Below the pieces are notes generated by a model. It did not search any database. It was not told the DNA's origin and was given only the letters and a program-made list of their open reading frames with translations. From the NCBI GenBank assembly GCA_050084985.1, contig JBITNC010000001.1, positions 192,262,001 through 192,326,000 on the forward strand: a stretch of 64,000 bases of DNA, in the 5' to 3' direction. Below are positions 24,052-34,219 of this stretch, piece after piece (the first letter of the stretch is position 1; each line of letters opens with the position of its first letter). Source of the DNA: Nageia nagi (taxonomy: Eukaryota > Pinophyta). The position numbers were made by a program, and so were the translations under genes.

Positions 24052-24584
24052 TTTTAGAATATATAATGTATTATTGTGTAAGTTAGTCTTTATATGGTAT
24101 TTAAGGAATAATATTTATTTTATGTAACTCCTTATTTATCACTTAATACTTTAAAGTATTCCCAAATACCTTTTAAGTATTTAAGTGGATTAAATATTGG
24201 AAGACTTGTCCTACACTTAAGCATGATACTTGTCCATTCTTACCCTTATGTAAGCATCTTTAGTCTATTGTATTTATCTTGGATAAAAGGATGAGCCAAG
24301 GTGATTTTTTATTGAACATACTTGTCAAAGGTACTCTCATGCTTATAGTTTAAGGAGAGTTTGATCTTGTAGGAAGCTTGAATATGCTTCTAGTTGTATA
24401 GAGAGCTAGAGTTCTTAAGATAATAGAATTAACATGGTTCAAGTGGATGTACTACCATGGTTGTAGGAACCACTATACATGCTTTAATTATGTTTGTGTG
24501 AATGATATGAGTTTTTATAAGATTAAAACAAATTACATCCAAGGTGATGTTGGGTGGAGTTTAAGGAATCCTTCAATTCCTTCA
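24052..24584 (+). repeat. 3' LTR of the non-autonomous element
   Basis: It starts just after the polypurine tract with TTTTAGAATATATAATGTAT and ends in CCTTCA at 24,584, about 533 bp. Its opening resembles TGTTGGCATGTATAATGCAT, the start of the solo-LTR-like insert at 42,503, so the two may be related families. The canonical starting TG appears mutated. Confidence 0.6.
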
Positions 24585-24593
24585 AATATAAGT

Positions 24594-25123
24594 TGTCGAT
24601 TGACTAAATCTACACTTTCAATACTTACGTTACCTTTACCAAATTTAAAAATATTTAATAAAAAATAAAAAATATTATTTTAATTATTTAAGAAAAAATT
24701 AACAAACAAAAGATATTACTGTATGGGGTGTCTAGAGGTGATGATGTGTTATCATTTGTAAGAAGGGAAGAAGGCCCAATGCCCAACTCTCTCTCTATTT
24801 CTTTGTTGCTCAAGAAAGTTTTGGCCAATTTAAATAATTTTTTGACTATATTTATCTCTAAAAAAATAAAAATAAAAGTTATTTTCCTTACAAAATGAAT
24901 AATATTAAGTATCAGTAATTGAAATTATAGTAATACATATTGATACTTACCATCTTATTTTTGTCCACTAGCTTAGAGGTTGATGTGCTTTTATTTAATA
25001 TTATTAGTATAATAAAAGACATTTTTATCATATAATCAAATTTATCACAAAATCCTAACCCTAAAACCTTAATTAACTAATTTATAACTTATAATTAACT
25101 TATATTTTATATTAATAATTAAC
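24594..25123. repeat. Flanking segment A', right copy of the ~550-bp direct duplication
   Basis: It has the same order of phrases as 20,490-21,090. Translated on the minus strand it keeps LFKLAKTFLSNKEIERELGI and GPSSLLTNDNTSSP, more open than the left copy, and an intact GTAAGT donor after NKM. Homology resumes at 25,466 (AATAATTTACATTAATTTAT), after a 342-bp insertion. Confidence 0.8.
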
Positions 25124-25465
25124 ACTAAGAGGAGTTCTTTAGCTCCAGCATAGGGGTGGAGTGGAGAGCCAAAATATCGCATGTGAGTTCATCCGTTAAA
25201 CGTTGGCTTCAATATTAAAAAATGAATCCATTTTATTATTTAAAAAATAAATTTAGCTCCAAAAATATAATTATAACATTAGAATAGCATATAAAATAAA
25301 TAATATATAATATTAAATAAAATAAATTAATATATAACATAAATAAATTGATATATAAATTAATAAATTAACATTAAAATAAATACCAATAAATATCAAG
25401 AAATGAGATAGACATGTAAGGAATGATATCTCTTGGCATTTTTTTGATATATAAGGAGGTATATC
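25124..25465. mobile_element. Small insertion within segment A'
   Basis: Compared with 21,080-21,115, where the sequence is continuous, this copy is interrupted by about 342 bp. TTA lies on both sides of the insert. Its start, with GGTGGAGTGGAGAGCCAAAA, resembles GAGGTGGAGAACCAAAATAT at 31,471-31,490. I find no terminal inverted repeats, so the class is unknown. Confidence 0.4.
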
Positions 25466-25539
25466 AAAGATAGTTAAATAATTTACATTAATTTATAAAA
25501 ATCACTTAATTTATAAGAATTAGTAAATAATATTTAATA

Positions 25540-27190
25540 ATTTAATAATCCCTAAAACCCTAAACCCAAAACCTTAAGCCCTAAAATCCTAGTTTATAAG
25601 AAGTAATTGATAATTAATTAATTTAAATCTTATAATTTAATTGATAATTAATTAATCTATGAGAATTAATTAATTTAAATCTTATACCTTAGAATCTTAA
25701 AACCCAAAACCTTAAAATCCTAAACCCTAATCCCTAAACCTAAAACCCTAAACTCTAATCCTTAAACCCTTAAAATCAAAACCCAAAATCGTAAACCTTA
25801 ATTTAACCTTAAACCTTAAAAACCTAAAACCTTAAACTAGCCTAATTCCTAAAATCCTATGCCCTAAATATTATACCCTAAAATTCTAATATATAAGAAT
25901 TAATAATTTAATAATCCCTAACATCCTAAAACCTAAAACCCTAATCCCTAAACCAGTCGAACCCCTAAACTCTAAACCCTAAACTCTAATCTCTAAACCC
26001 CTAAATTTAAAACCTAAAATCTTAAACCTTAAAAATCTAAAACCCTAAACCCATTTCCCATGAAATCTTAAAATCATAAACCCTAATACCTAAACCTTAA
26101 AATGAAAACCTTGAACTTCAAAATCCTAAAATCATAAAACTTTAAAACCCTAAACCCTTAAATCCAAAACCATAAAACCTTAAAACTTAATCCATAAAAC
26201 CCTAAAGCTTAATCCTTAAACCCTAATCCCTTAATTATTAAACCCAAAACCCTAAATCTTAAAAACCTAAAACCTTAGACTTATTTTTCATGAAATTAGA
26301 AAATAATTAAATCATAAACCCTAATCCCTAAAAATAAAATCCCAAATCCTAAAAGCTTAAACCTTAAAACTATAAACCCTAAATCTAATCCCTAAACCTA
26401 AAACCTAAATTCCTAAAACCCTAATCCTTAAAACCTTCAACCTTAATCCCTAAACCCTAATCCTAAAATTATAAACCTTAATCCTTAATCCCTAAATCCT
26501 AATCCCCTAATCCATAAACCCAAAATCTTAAAATATTAAACCTTAACCCCTAATCCTTAAACCTTAAAAACCCTAAAATGTAAAACCTTTATTCCTTAAT
26601 CTTAAAACCCTAAACCCCTTAATCTAAAACCCTAAAATACTAAACCTTAAAACCCTAAATCCTAATCCATAAAACCATAAATCTTAATCCCTAAACCTTA
26701 ATTTGAAAACTCTAAACTTTAATCCCTAATTCATAAATCTTAATCCTTTCATCCCTAGAACTAAAATCCTAAACTCTAAAATGCTAAACCCTAATCCAAA
26801 ATCTCTAAACTACCAAAATAATAAATACTAATCCCTAAATAAACCTAATCATAAAATCTTAAAACCCTAAACCCTAATCCCTAACCCCTATAACCTTAAA
26901 CCTAAAATCTTAAACCATAATCCTTAAACCCTAAACCTTAATCCTTAAAATATTCTAATCCCTAAACCCTTAAGCCCAAAACCTTAATCTCTAATCCCTA
27001 AACCCTAAACCCTTAAACGTAAAACCTAAAACCCTAAAATTCTAAATATTAAAAACATAAAACCTTAAAATCTTAAACCTTAATCCTTGATACCTAAACC
27101 TAAAACCCTAATCCCTATACCCTAAAACCCTAATCTCTAAATCTCAAAACCCTAAACCTTAAACTGCTTAAGCCCTAAAATCCTAATTTA
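25540..27190 (+). repeat. Degenerate interstitial telomere-like repeat (CCCTAAA), about 1.6 kb
   Basis: Hundreds of overlapping variants of CCCTAAA/CCTTAAA/TCCCTAA run in one orientation, with occasional AACCCTAAACCCTAA perfect stretches. CCCTAAA is the C-rich strand of the plant telomere repeat TTTAGGG. The repeats are heavily mutated, so this is an old interstitial block and not a chromosome end. No coding sequence is present. Confidence 0.9.
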
Positions 27191-27640
27191 TAATAACTAA
27201 TAAATATTTTATAATTTTTTTAATATATGTGAGTAGCTGAGTTTTTAAGAACCAATAACCTATTACATCTTCATGCCTTAATATTTTAAATATGCCCTAG
27301 ATAAAATAAAATCTTAATTCCTGGTAGTTATATACCATTACCATTTGTACTATGCCCATAAGTGTTTAAACTACTTATCGTAGTGCAAAATAAAGGAAAA
27401 AAATAACCATTTCACCTACTATATATCTATTCCATTCTAGGACTATTACCACACTATGCTACAGGGTCCATCTAGAGCTTCAACTTTTCATACACCAACT
27501 CCTAGACTTTTTCCACTTGAACAATGATATTCTTCATGCAAATCATAAGCATCTCATGTAATGTTCCCAGCTCACATAATAGAGTTCTCTTATTGGTATT
27601 CAATTATTTCATTTAAACTTTCCTGCTTTGATCTAGTGGT
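27190..27640. other. No feature recognised
   Basis: AT-rich sequence between the telomere-like block and the decayed coding-like stretch. A GTAGTGC at 27,370 superficially resembles a CACTA right end, but the flanks do not fit. Confidence 0.4.
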
Positions 27641-28590
27641 GATCTAGGAGGATTATACTTAGAGGATTCATCTAATTCATCGTTAAACATAACCTTCACC
27701 TTATGGCATGAGTTCCTCCGACTCAACTCTATATCCTTCTTACCTCTCCTTCTACTTATCCTTATTACTTTGGATGCCCAATTCATCCACCAAATTATCT
27801 TCCTCCTTTTTCTTTAGAACAAAATCCTCCAGGTCTCCCATCCAACCTTGCTTTTTTACCATATGCTTTGCAATGATCAGGAAAATTCTCTAATGCAATG
27901 TAAACTTCATTCTTCCTTACTATAAATCCTCCACCCACTTCTCAAGCTCTTTGAATAGGAAGTATGGAATATTCATTCTCTTTCTCTAGTGAATATGGTT
28001 TAAAATTGCAAGGTAGTAACCTCTTACCCACATCATTTGAGAGTCAATCTTGATGTATCCCATCATTGTCCTTGCAACTTTTGGCCATAGTTAGGATAAT
28101 CCCTCATGAAGGATAGACTTCCCATCCCAGCCAATATTCTCCCCTTTTATGAAAAAGTCTAGTTCTATGATTTAGGGATGCTTATCCCTATGGATCCTTA
28201 ATCCATCATTCGATAGGCTTGAGATATCCACTATCAGCTACAATGTAATATCAAAGGAAAACACTCCCATTGCCATACACCCCTCGGCCTAACTACTAGC
28301 CATCTAAAGGTCTACATTCACATTGAATCCATAAAAGAGTTTTAGGAACTCCATGTACCCTACATTAGCTAGAACCACCCTCACATCATCTCCCATTAAC
28401 AGTTTTGTAGGCTCAAGTCGTAAATCCTTATGCCACTTTCAATACCTCTCATTCTTCCCTCCACCATGAGAACTAGAGCACTTTGCATAAGAGACCTATT
28501 CCAAATCCCCATAAAATATGGCAAATACAATACCCCTAACTCTCTTAAAGCATGAAGGTAGTCTTTCAATTGCATTTACACCTAATCCCC
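27640..28590 (-). pseudogene. Decayed coding-like stretch, retroelement gag-like protein suspected
   Basis: Read on the minus strand it gives connected protein-like text interrupted by stops: KWHKDLRLEPTKLLMGDDVR near 28,440, VLANVGYMEFLKLFYGFNVN, MAMGVFSFDITL then LIVDISSLSNDGLRIHRDKH near 28,270-28,190, YFLFKELEKWVEDL near 27,960, and MVKKQGWMGDLEDFVLKKKE near 27,850. Composition and layout resemble the large unknown N-terminal regions of some plant retroelements, but I see no zinc knuckle or catalytic motif. Family assignment is therefore open. Confidence 0.35.
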
Positions 28591-28849
28591 TCCTACACAT
28601 GTATAACTCCTCACATCAAAGTTTGGATCCTTCGTGTCAACTCCATGAGCTTCTGCTTTCAAAATGACCTCCCAAACCTTCGCTTGACTCCAAGACTAAG
28701 AAGACACAAATTGCCAAAGCATCCCCTCACTTCCCTTGTGCTAAGTCTTGGCCACCTCACCCAAAACATCATTAGGTATTCAATAGTGGTATATCCCATC
28801 CTCCTCCCTTTGATTTGACTTGTGTAAACTTGCAATTGCTTAGTGGCCC

Positions 28850-29165
28850 AATAAATAATTTATAATTTATTTATAAGAATTGATTAATTTATATTATTTA
28901 TAAGAATCAAAAAAATAAAATTAAAATAATTAGTTTAATATTAAAATAAAATTAATTAATTTAATATTAAAAAATAAAATTAATGTAATATTTTAATTTT
29001 AACATAAAATTAGTGTTATATTAATTAAAAGTAATTATTTTAATATTAATAGAATAGTAATTAGAAATAATTAATTTATAAGAAGTAGTTAATTTATAAT
29101 AATTAATAATTAATATTAATTTGTAAGAATTAATTAATTTATAATAATTAATAATTTATATTACA
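28850..29165. repeat. AT-rich repeat built from AATTAATTTAATATTAAAAT
   Basis: Imperfect copies of TTTAATATTAAAATAAAATT repeat through this stretch. The same words form the stretches at 29,990-30,185 and 30,340-30,500. Matching order over about 125 bp shows that these are duplicated segments, not just base composition. Confidence 0.7.
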
Positions 29166-29319
29166 AATTAAAAAAATGGCTAAGTATAAATAAGGTAGAT
29201 GCATATGATTGTATTGTGGAACGAGGAAGAAAGAGGGCATAGGTAGAGTGAATTTTTTCTTATTTTCGATGGTATATTTTTCAAAATTTTATCTTAATTT
29301 TTGTTTCATTATGTTTTTC

Positions 29320-29700
29320 AAAATTTTATCATAGGGTTTTGTGGAATTTCATCCTAGGATTTTTCAAAATTCTATCTTTAGGTTTTGCAAGATTTCATAG
29401 TAATTTTTTTATTATAGAGTAAAATCCTAAACCCTAGCACCAAAGATTGTAAAATTCTATAGTAAAATCTTAACCCTAACATAAAAAAATTGCAAAATTA
29501 TAGATCAAAATCTTAAACCTTAGCACCAAAAATTGCAAAATTTTAATTCTAGAGTAAAATGTTAAACCCTAACACTCAAAAAATTGATTTTTATAGTAAA
29601 ATTTTCATTTCGAAATAAGAAAACTAAACCTTAGGCCAAGAAAATTTGATTCTAGAGAAAAAAACCCTAAATCCTAAGTCATAATTTTTGATTTTCCAAT
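29320..29700. repeat. Imperfect repeat with CCTAAACCCTAGCACCAAAAATTG units
   Basis: About five copies of a 55-65-bp unit carry AAATCCTAAACCCTAGCACC and AAAAATTGCAAAATTCTATAG-like text. Preceding TTTTCAAAATTTTATC phrases (29,280-29,400) are related in inverse sense. The unit contains a telomere-like word but is longer than a telomeric repeat. Confidence 0.6.
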
Positions 29701-29989
29701 AAAATTTTTATTTCAAAGTACTTAGTTTCAAATATGGCTTTGAATCTTCAATTTTGGCTTTAAATATGCTTTTGTAGGTGTGAAATCTTTCTTTTCCCAC
29801 TAAATTTATATTTTTTCTCCCTCTTACTATCAAAAACTAACATCTAGAATAAAAATAACAAGTGTGGGCCATGACCCTTTTATTTTATTAAGTTTCAAGT
29901 GCCTCTTAACATTATTCCCAATGTGGATTTGCATCACGATCAATAAGTGTTGATGTTAAGAACCACGTTAGGATCGAGCATTTATAAAA

Positions 29990-30500
29990 AAATTAACAAT
30001 AATTAGCTTAATATTAAAATAAAATAAAATAAAATAGTTTAATATTAAAATAAAAATAATTAATTTAATATTAAAAAATAAAATTAATGGAATATTTTAA
30101 TTTTATCATAAAACCCTAAAATTAATGTTATATTAATTAAAAATAATTAATTTAATATTAAAATAAAATTAATTATTTTAATATTTTTTATAATGTTGAA
30201 GGGTAGAGTTTTTCAAAAATCTATAACCATTTTACATTCAAATCAATCATGCAAACATGACAAGTACTACAACACATTGAGTGATTTGAACATTGGACCT
30301 TCGAATGTTGAGACATGCACTTTACCAATGCAGTGTCCCCTTAAGGACAAATTAATTTAATATTAAAATTGATATTAATGTTATATTAATTAAAATTAAT
30401 TAATTTAATATTAAAATAAAATTAATTAATTTAATATGAAAATAAAATTAATTAATTTAATATTAAGAATAAAATTATTTAATTTTGTATTAAAAATAAA
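29990..30500. repeat. AT-rich repeats, further copies, split by a SINE-like insert
   Basis: Two blocks (29,990-30,185 and 30,340-30,500) share the unit of 28,850-29,165. The sequence between them is the tRNA-like element described at 30,190-30,348. Confidence 0.65.
30190..30348 (-). mobile_element. tRNA-derived SINE-like sequence
   Basis: On the minus strand a head of about 70 bp resembles a tRNA. It has GCATTGGTAAAGTGCATG (A-box-like, about 30,332-30,315) and, after an anticodon-arm-like stretch, AATGTTCAAATC (B-box-like, about 30,293-30,282). It then continues into a non-tRNA body of about 90 bp. Internal A and B boxes are RNA polymerase III promoter elements. It is inserted cleanly into AT-rich repeats. 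No poly-A or target duplication could be fixed. Confidence 0.5.
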
Positions 30501-30539
30501 AATTTATTAATTCATTCTTTTTTTTTGGATGAAAAATAC

Positions 30540-31260
30540 TTTTTATATTTCTAAAAACTTTTTCATACAAAAGAGGATGGGTGGAGTTAAGCACACCTCA
30601 TGGACAACCACAACCATAGATTAACTATAAAGTGTTAAACACAAAACCCTCACAGGGTGAGAAGTGTGCCAAAAAGAATAATTACGACTACCAATAGAAA
30701 TCTCAAAATTCACAACCACCAACCAAAAGAAACACAACTTCAAAAGCTTAACGACCAATAACATAAAAAGCCTCATTAATCATGAGAGGAAGATGAGTGG
30801 ACGTTATCAATAAATTGCATATGTTCCCACCCACCACCTTTAGTAGGAGACATATTCCATCCATCATTACCAGTACTATAGCTGGCATTGGCACACATAT
30901 CAAAATCTTGAGCCTACAAGAGAGAGGGATTTGAGACATCTCAACATCCCATAATCGAGGTAGAAATTTTAGGATGAACATCCCACCCACTTTGAGAATG
31001 AGAGGTAGAGGCCTATCCTAACCATAAGCATTTGGGATTGGGCAGAGGCTATGACTAGTGTCACGATGAGCTCGTAGGAGTGACACTAATAGACACTTAT
31101 CGTAATGGAGTAGGGGTGCGACTATAAGATCGATGGCAAGGAGCTCCATGAGAGCATGTTTGATGAGGAGGAAAGTCATCAGGTGGGACACAGCTAAGAG
31201 TGCAAGGAGCATTCCCCTAGTGGTCTAGCAAATTACATAAGTGAACTATAATCAGCAACC
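30540..31260. other. Moderately GC-richer stretch without recognisable gene
   Basis: Minus-strand frames at 30,990-30,748 and 31,212-31,018 are open but resemble no family that I know. An alternative frame gives GWDVHPKISTSIMGC. It could be part of a decayed retroelement. Confidence 0.25.
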
Positions 31261-31435
31261 AACAATCATTAAAAATAACATATTTATAAGCCAAATACAA
31301 GGTGATTGAAGGCACTTAATTCATTTATTAAATAAATAAAATAATTTTTTTGATAACATTTTAAATTAAAATGTCATATTTTTTATATTTATATAATATC
31401 TAACTTTTTTTACTATATTTGTTTAGATAATTTCA

Positions 31436-31500
31436 TTGAAAGGTGTCCTATAGTGGCAGCCAAGGTGAGGTGGAGAACCAAAATATATGTTAGATGTATT
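31436..31500. repeat. Dispersed repeat head shared with the 25.1-kb insertion
   Basis: GTCCTATAGTGGCAGCCAAG followed by GTGAGGTGGAGAACCAAAAT resembles 25,140-25,190. It may mark the end of a small mobile element present twice in the window. Confidence 0.3.
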
Positions 31501-31969
31501 TATATTTATAAGTTAATGGTTTAAATATTATATACACCTATATCTCCTCATAAAAAAATATGGATACTTTAATTTACATTCTTGAATGAATATTATACAT
31601 TATTTGATATTTCACAACTATAAACAAAGTGAGTTGATATTAATGTGGAGTGAGTTGTATATGTTAATGAGTTGAATATTAATTGATAAATTTTTTTATT
31701 GATTTGAATTAGTTATTTGATTATATTCAGATTGCATACATGTGTATTTTATTTTCTAGATGCATATGCATTTATCTTTAAAATAAGCATCAATGAGTTA
31801 TAGGTGATGACCAACCAATGATTTATTTTTCTTAAGTTTCCATCGTCATAATTTTTGAGCCATATATAGAGTTGACTACACTTGGATGTGATCACTAAGG
31901 TAGTCTTCCTCCTAGGAAAGGAGTTATCACTTTTTATACCATACAATTATAAATAAGAGAGATAAGAGT

Positions 31970-32110
31970 TTATCATGGCCTAGTCTTTGGACTTGTGACT
32001 CGATTGATTAAATAAGGAGGGTTCGAGGCCTATGTAATGGTAAGCCATGAACTACTCACTCGATGGCTTCCTTGCACCCCATTGCACTTTAGGGATCACT
32101 TTAGTTATCA
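31970..32110 (+). mobile_element. tRNA-derived SINE-like sequence
   Basis: The plus strand contains CATGGCCTAGTCTTTGGACT (A-box-like) and, about 30 bp later, AGGGTTCGAGGCCT (B-box-like, close to GGTTCGANNCC), followed by an unrelated body. The spacing fits a tRNA-derived head. It differs in sequence from the element at 30.2 kb, so two families seem to be present. The 3' limit is unknown. Confidence 0.45.
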
Positions 32111-32519
32111 TGTTGACACTTAGCCATAGGAAGCATTTCATTTGCCTTATCTTGCTTGGAGCTCACATTGGTTAAACAAGGATTGGATTATTGATAATGA
32201 AGATAAAGTTGTAATGACCACTTCCAATATATTTTTATGTGACTAATTTGTAAGATATGGTAAACCTAGCTTATAATTTTACTATCTTACCTTATTTTAA
32301 CACCTGACTAGTATATATTCTAGGAAAATTAAAACTTTAAAAATGTACTTCACATCACTCACATTAATAAGATTTAATCAATTTATGAAATTGTAAAAAA
32401 ATGATAACCATATCATATTGCATGATAAAGTAATTAAACATATAAGTTGTTTGATGCACATTTGTGAAGTTGTAAAAAAGATAATAATAGTGTATTATAT
32501 TTTCTTAATTAAACATTTT

Positions 32520-33306
32520 CAATCTAAAACCTAAATCCCTAAACTATTAAACCCTAAAACATAATCCCTAAACCCTAATTCCTAAACCCTAATCCCTAAA
32601 CCTTATACCCTAATCTCTAAATACTAAATCCTAAACCCTATACTGTAAACCATAAATGTTAATACTTAAATTGTAAACCCTATACTCTAAACCCTAATTC
32701 CTAAACTTTATACCATAATCCTTAAATCCTAAATCCTAAACACTAAATCCTAAACTATAAACCTTAATCTCTAAACCCTAAACCATATACCTTAATCCTT
32801 AAACCTTAAACCCTAATCCTTAAACCTTAATCCCTATATCCTAAACCATAATCCCTACACCCTAAACCCTAAATCTTATACCTTAATCCCTAAAATCTAA
32901 ACCTTAATCCCTAAACCATAAACCCTAATCCATAAACTCTAATCCCTAAATTTTAAATACTAAATGCTAAATCTTATACCCTAATCCCTAAACCATAAAC
33001 TTTAAATCCTATAACATAATCCCTAAACCTTAAACCCTAAATACTAAACCCTAAATCATAATCCCTAAACCCTGTAACTTAATTTTTAAACTTTAAACCC
33101 TAAACCCTAATCTCTAAACTATAGACCATAAACCCTAAATCCTAAATCCTAAACCCTAATCCCTAAACCTTAAACCCTATATCCTAATCCCTAAACTCTA
33201 AATCCTAAACCCTAATCCCAAAATCTTAAATATTAAATTTTAAACCCTAAACCTTAATCCCTAATCCCTAAACCCTAAATGCTAAATGCTAAACCGTAAA
33301 CCCTAT
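32520..33306 (+). repeat. Second degenerate telomere-like block, about 0.8 kb
   Basis: Variants of CCCTAAACCCTAATCCCTAAA run continuously in the same orientation as the block at 25.5-27.2 kb. Perfect heptamers are scattered among mutated ones. It stops abruptly at the ATATGCAAATGATGAAAG start of the adjacent tandem array. Confidence 0.9.
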
Positions 33307-33960
33307 ATGCAAATGATGAAAGATAAAGAAATGTTCATGATCAAGTTCACCATATGATATAAAATGATCCAATTGCACCAATGTATATTGTTCATGATCA
33401 AGTGTACCATATATTATATAAAAAGATCTAAATTACATTGACATATGATATGGAATGATCTAATTATACCATATCAGTCTAAAATGATATTATTGCATCA
33501 TATGATATGAAATAACAAGTGCACCATATGATATAAAAGGATCAAAATGCACCAACATATGTTCATGATCAAGTGTACCATATAATATAAAATGATCCAA
33601 ATGCTGCAACACATGTTCATGATCAAGTGCACCATATGATATAAAATGATTCAAATGCACATGATATGAAATAACAAGTGCACCATATGATATAAAAGGA
33701 TCCAAATGCACCAACATATGTTCATGATCAAGTGCACCATATAATATAAAATGATCCAAATGCTCCAACACATGTTCATGATCAAGTGCACTATATGATA
33801 TAAAATGATTCAAATGCACAACCATATGATATGAAATGATCTAATTACATCATATTGGTATGAAATGATGTTACTGTACCATACGATATGAAATGACAAG
33901 TGCACAATATGATATGAAATTGATCTAAGTATACCATATGATCAGAAATGATATAGTTGA
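33307..33960. repeat. Tandem array with ACCATATGATATAAAATGATCC units
   Basis: Units of about 50-65 bp contain TTCATGATCAAGTGCACC, ATATGATATAAAATGATCC and AAATGCACCAACATATG, repeated about ten times, with an internal higher-order period of about 190 bp. The minus-strand frame 33,825-33,490 (repeated HLDHFISYGALDHEH) is a by-product of the array, not a gene. Confidence 0.9.
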
Positions 33961-34219
33961 CAAAAACATGCTTCTAATACTTAGCAATTATTCAACTCAA
34001 AAATTTAAATGCTATATTGTATTACCTTAATAAGATATACTTTACCCAGAATAACCTATTCAAAATATCATGAATTATGCTCAAATGATTCAAATATGCT
34101 CTATAGTTTGCATTGTTGCTCAATCGATTCAAATATGCTCTATAGTACTACTACCATAACATTTTGATTTACAAGAACTAAGAATAAATATCACATTATG
34201 CATCTCATGAAATAAATAT

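Larger units (their letters stand above)
21123..24584 (+). mobile_element. Non-autonomous LTR retroelement with a truncated 5' LTR
   Basis: A 54-bp sequence (AATTACATCCAAGGTGAT...CCTTCA) at 21,123-21,176 recurs at 24,531-24,584 as the end of a longer LTR. The first copy is followed after TT by a primer-binding site. A polypurine tract precedes the second LTR, at 24,041-24,051. The 2.9-kb interior has no gag or pol motif, only non-coding text and a tandem repeat. The element resembles a LARD/TRIM-type derivative. Most of the 5' LTR is missing, so a target duplication cannot be checked. Confidence 0.7.

Noticed and set aside
25124-25465. Tourist/PIF-Harbinger MITE with a TTA target duplication
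   Set aside because: TTA flanks are present, but the insert ends are not inverted repeats of each other.
27360-27380. GTAGTG as the right end of the second CACTA-like element (pair of 18,739)
   Set aside because: Only about eight terminal bases agree, there are no subterminal repeats to the left, and the flanking triplets differ (TTT against CAA).
30190-30348. Functional tRNA gene
   Set aside because: A- and B-box-like sequences exist, but no cloverleaf with paired acceptor stem and no anticodon arm could be drawn; a SINE head fits better.
25540-33306. Chromosome end (true telomere)
   Set aside because: The heptamers are heavily mutated and are flanked on both sides by ordinary transposon sequence.
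33490-33825. 111-residue minus-strand frame with repeated HLDHFISYGALDHEH
   Set aside because: It is fully explained by the tandem DNA array; the repeat period follows the array and the frame has no start context or homology.
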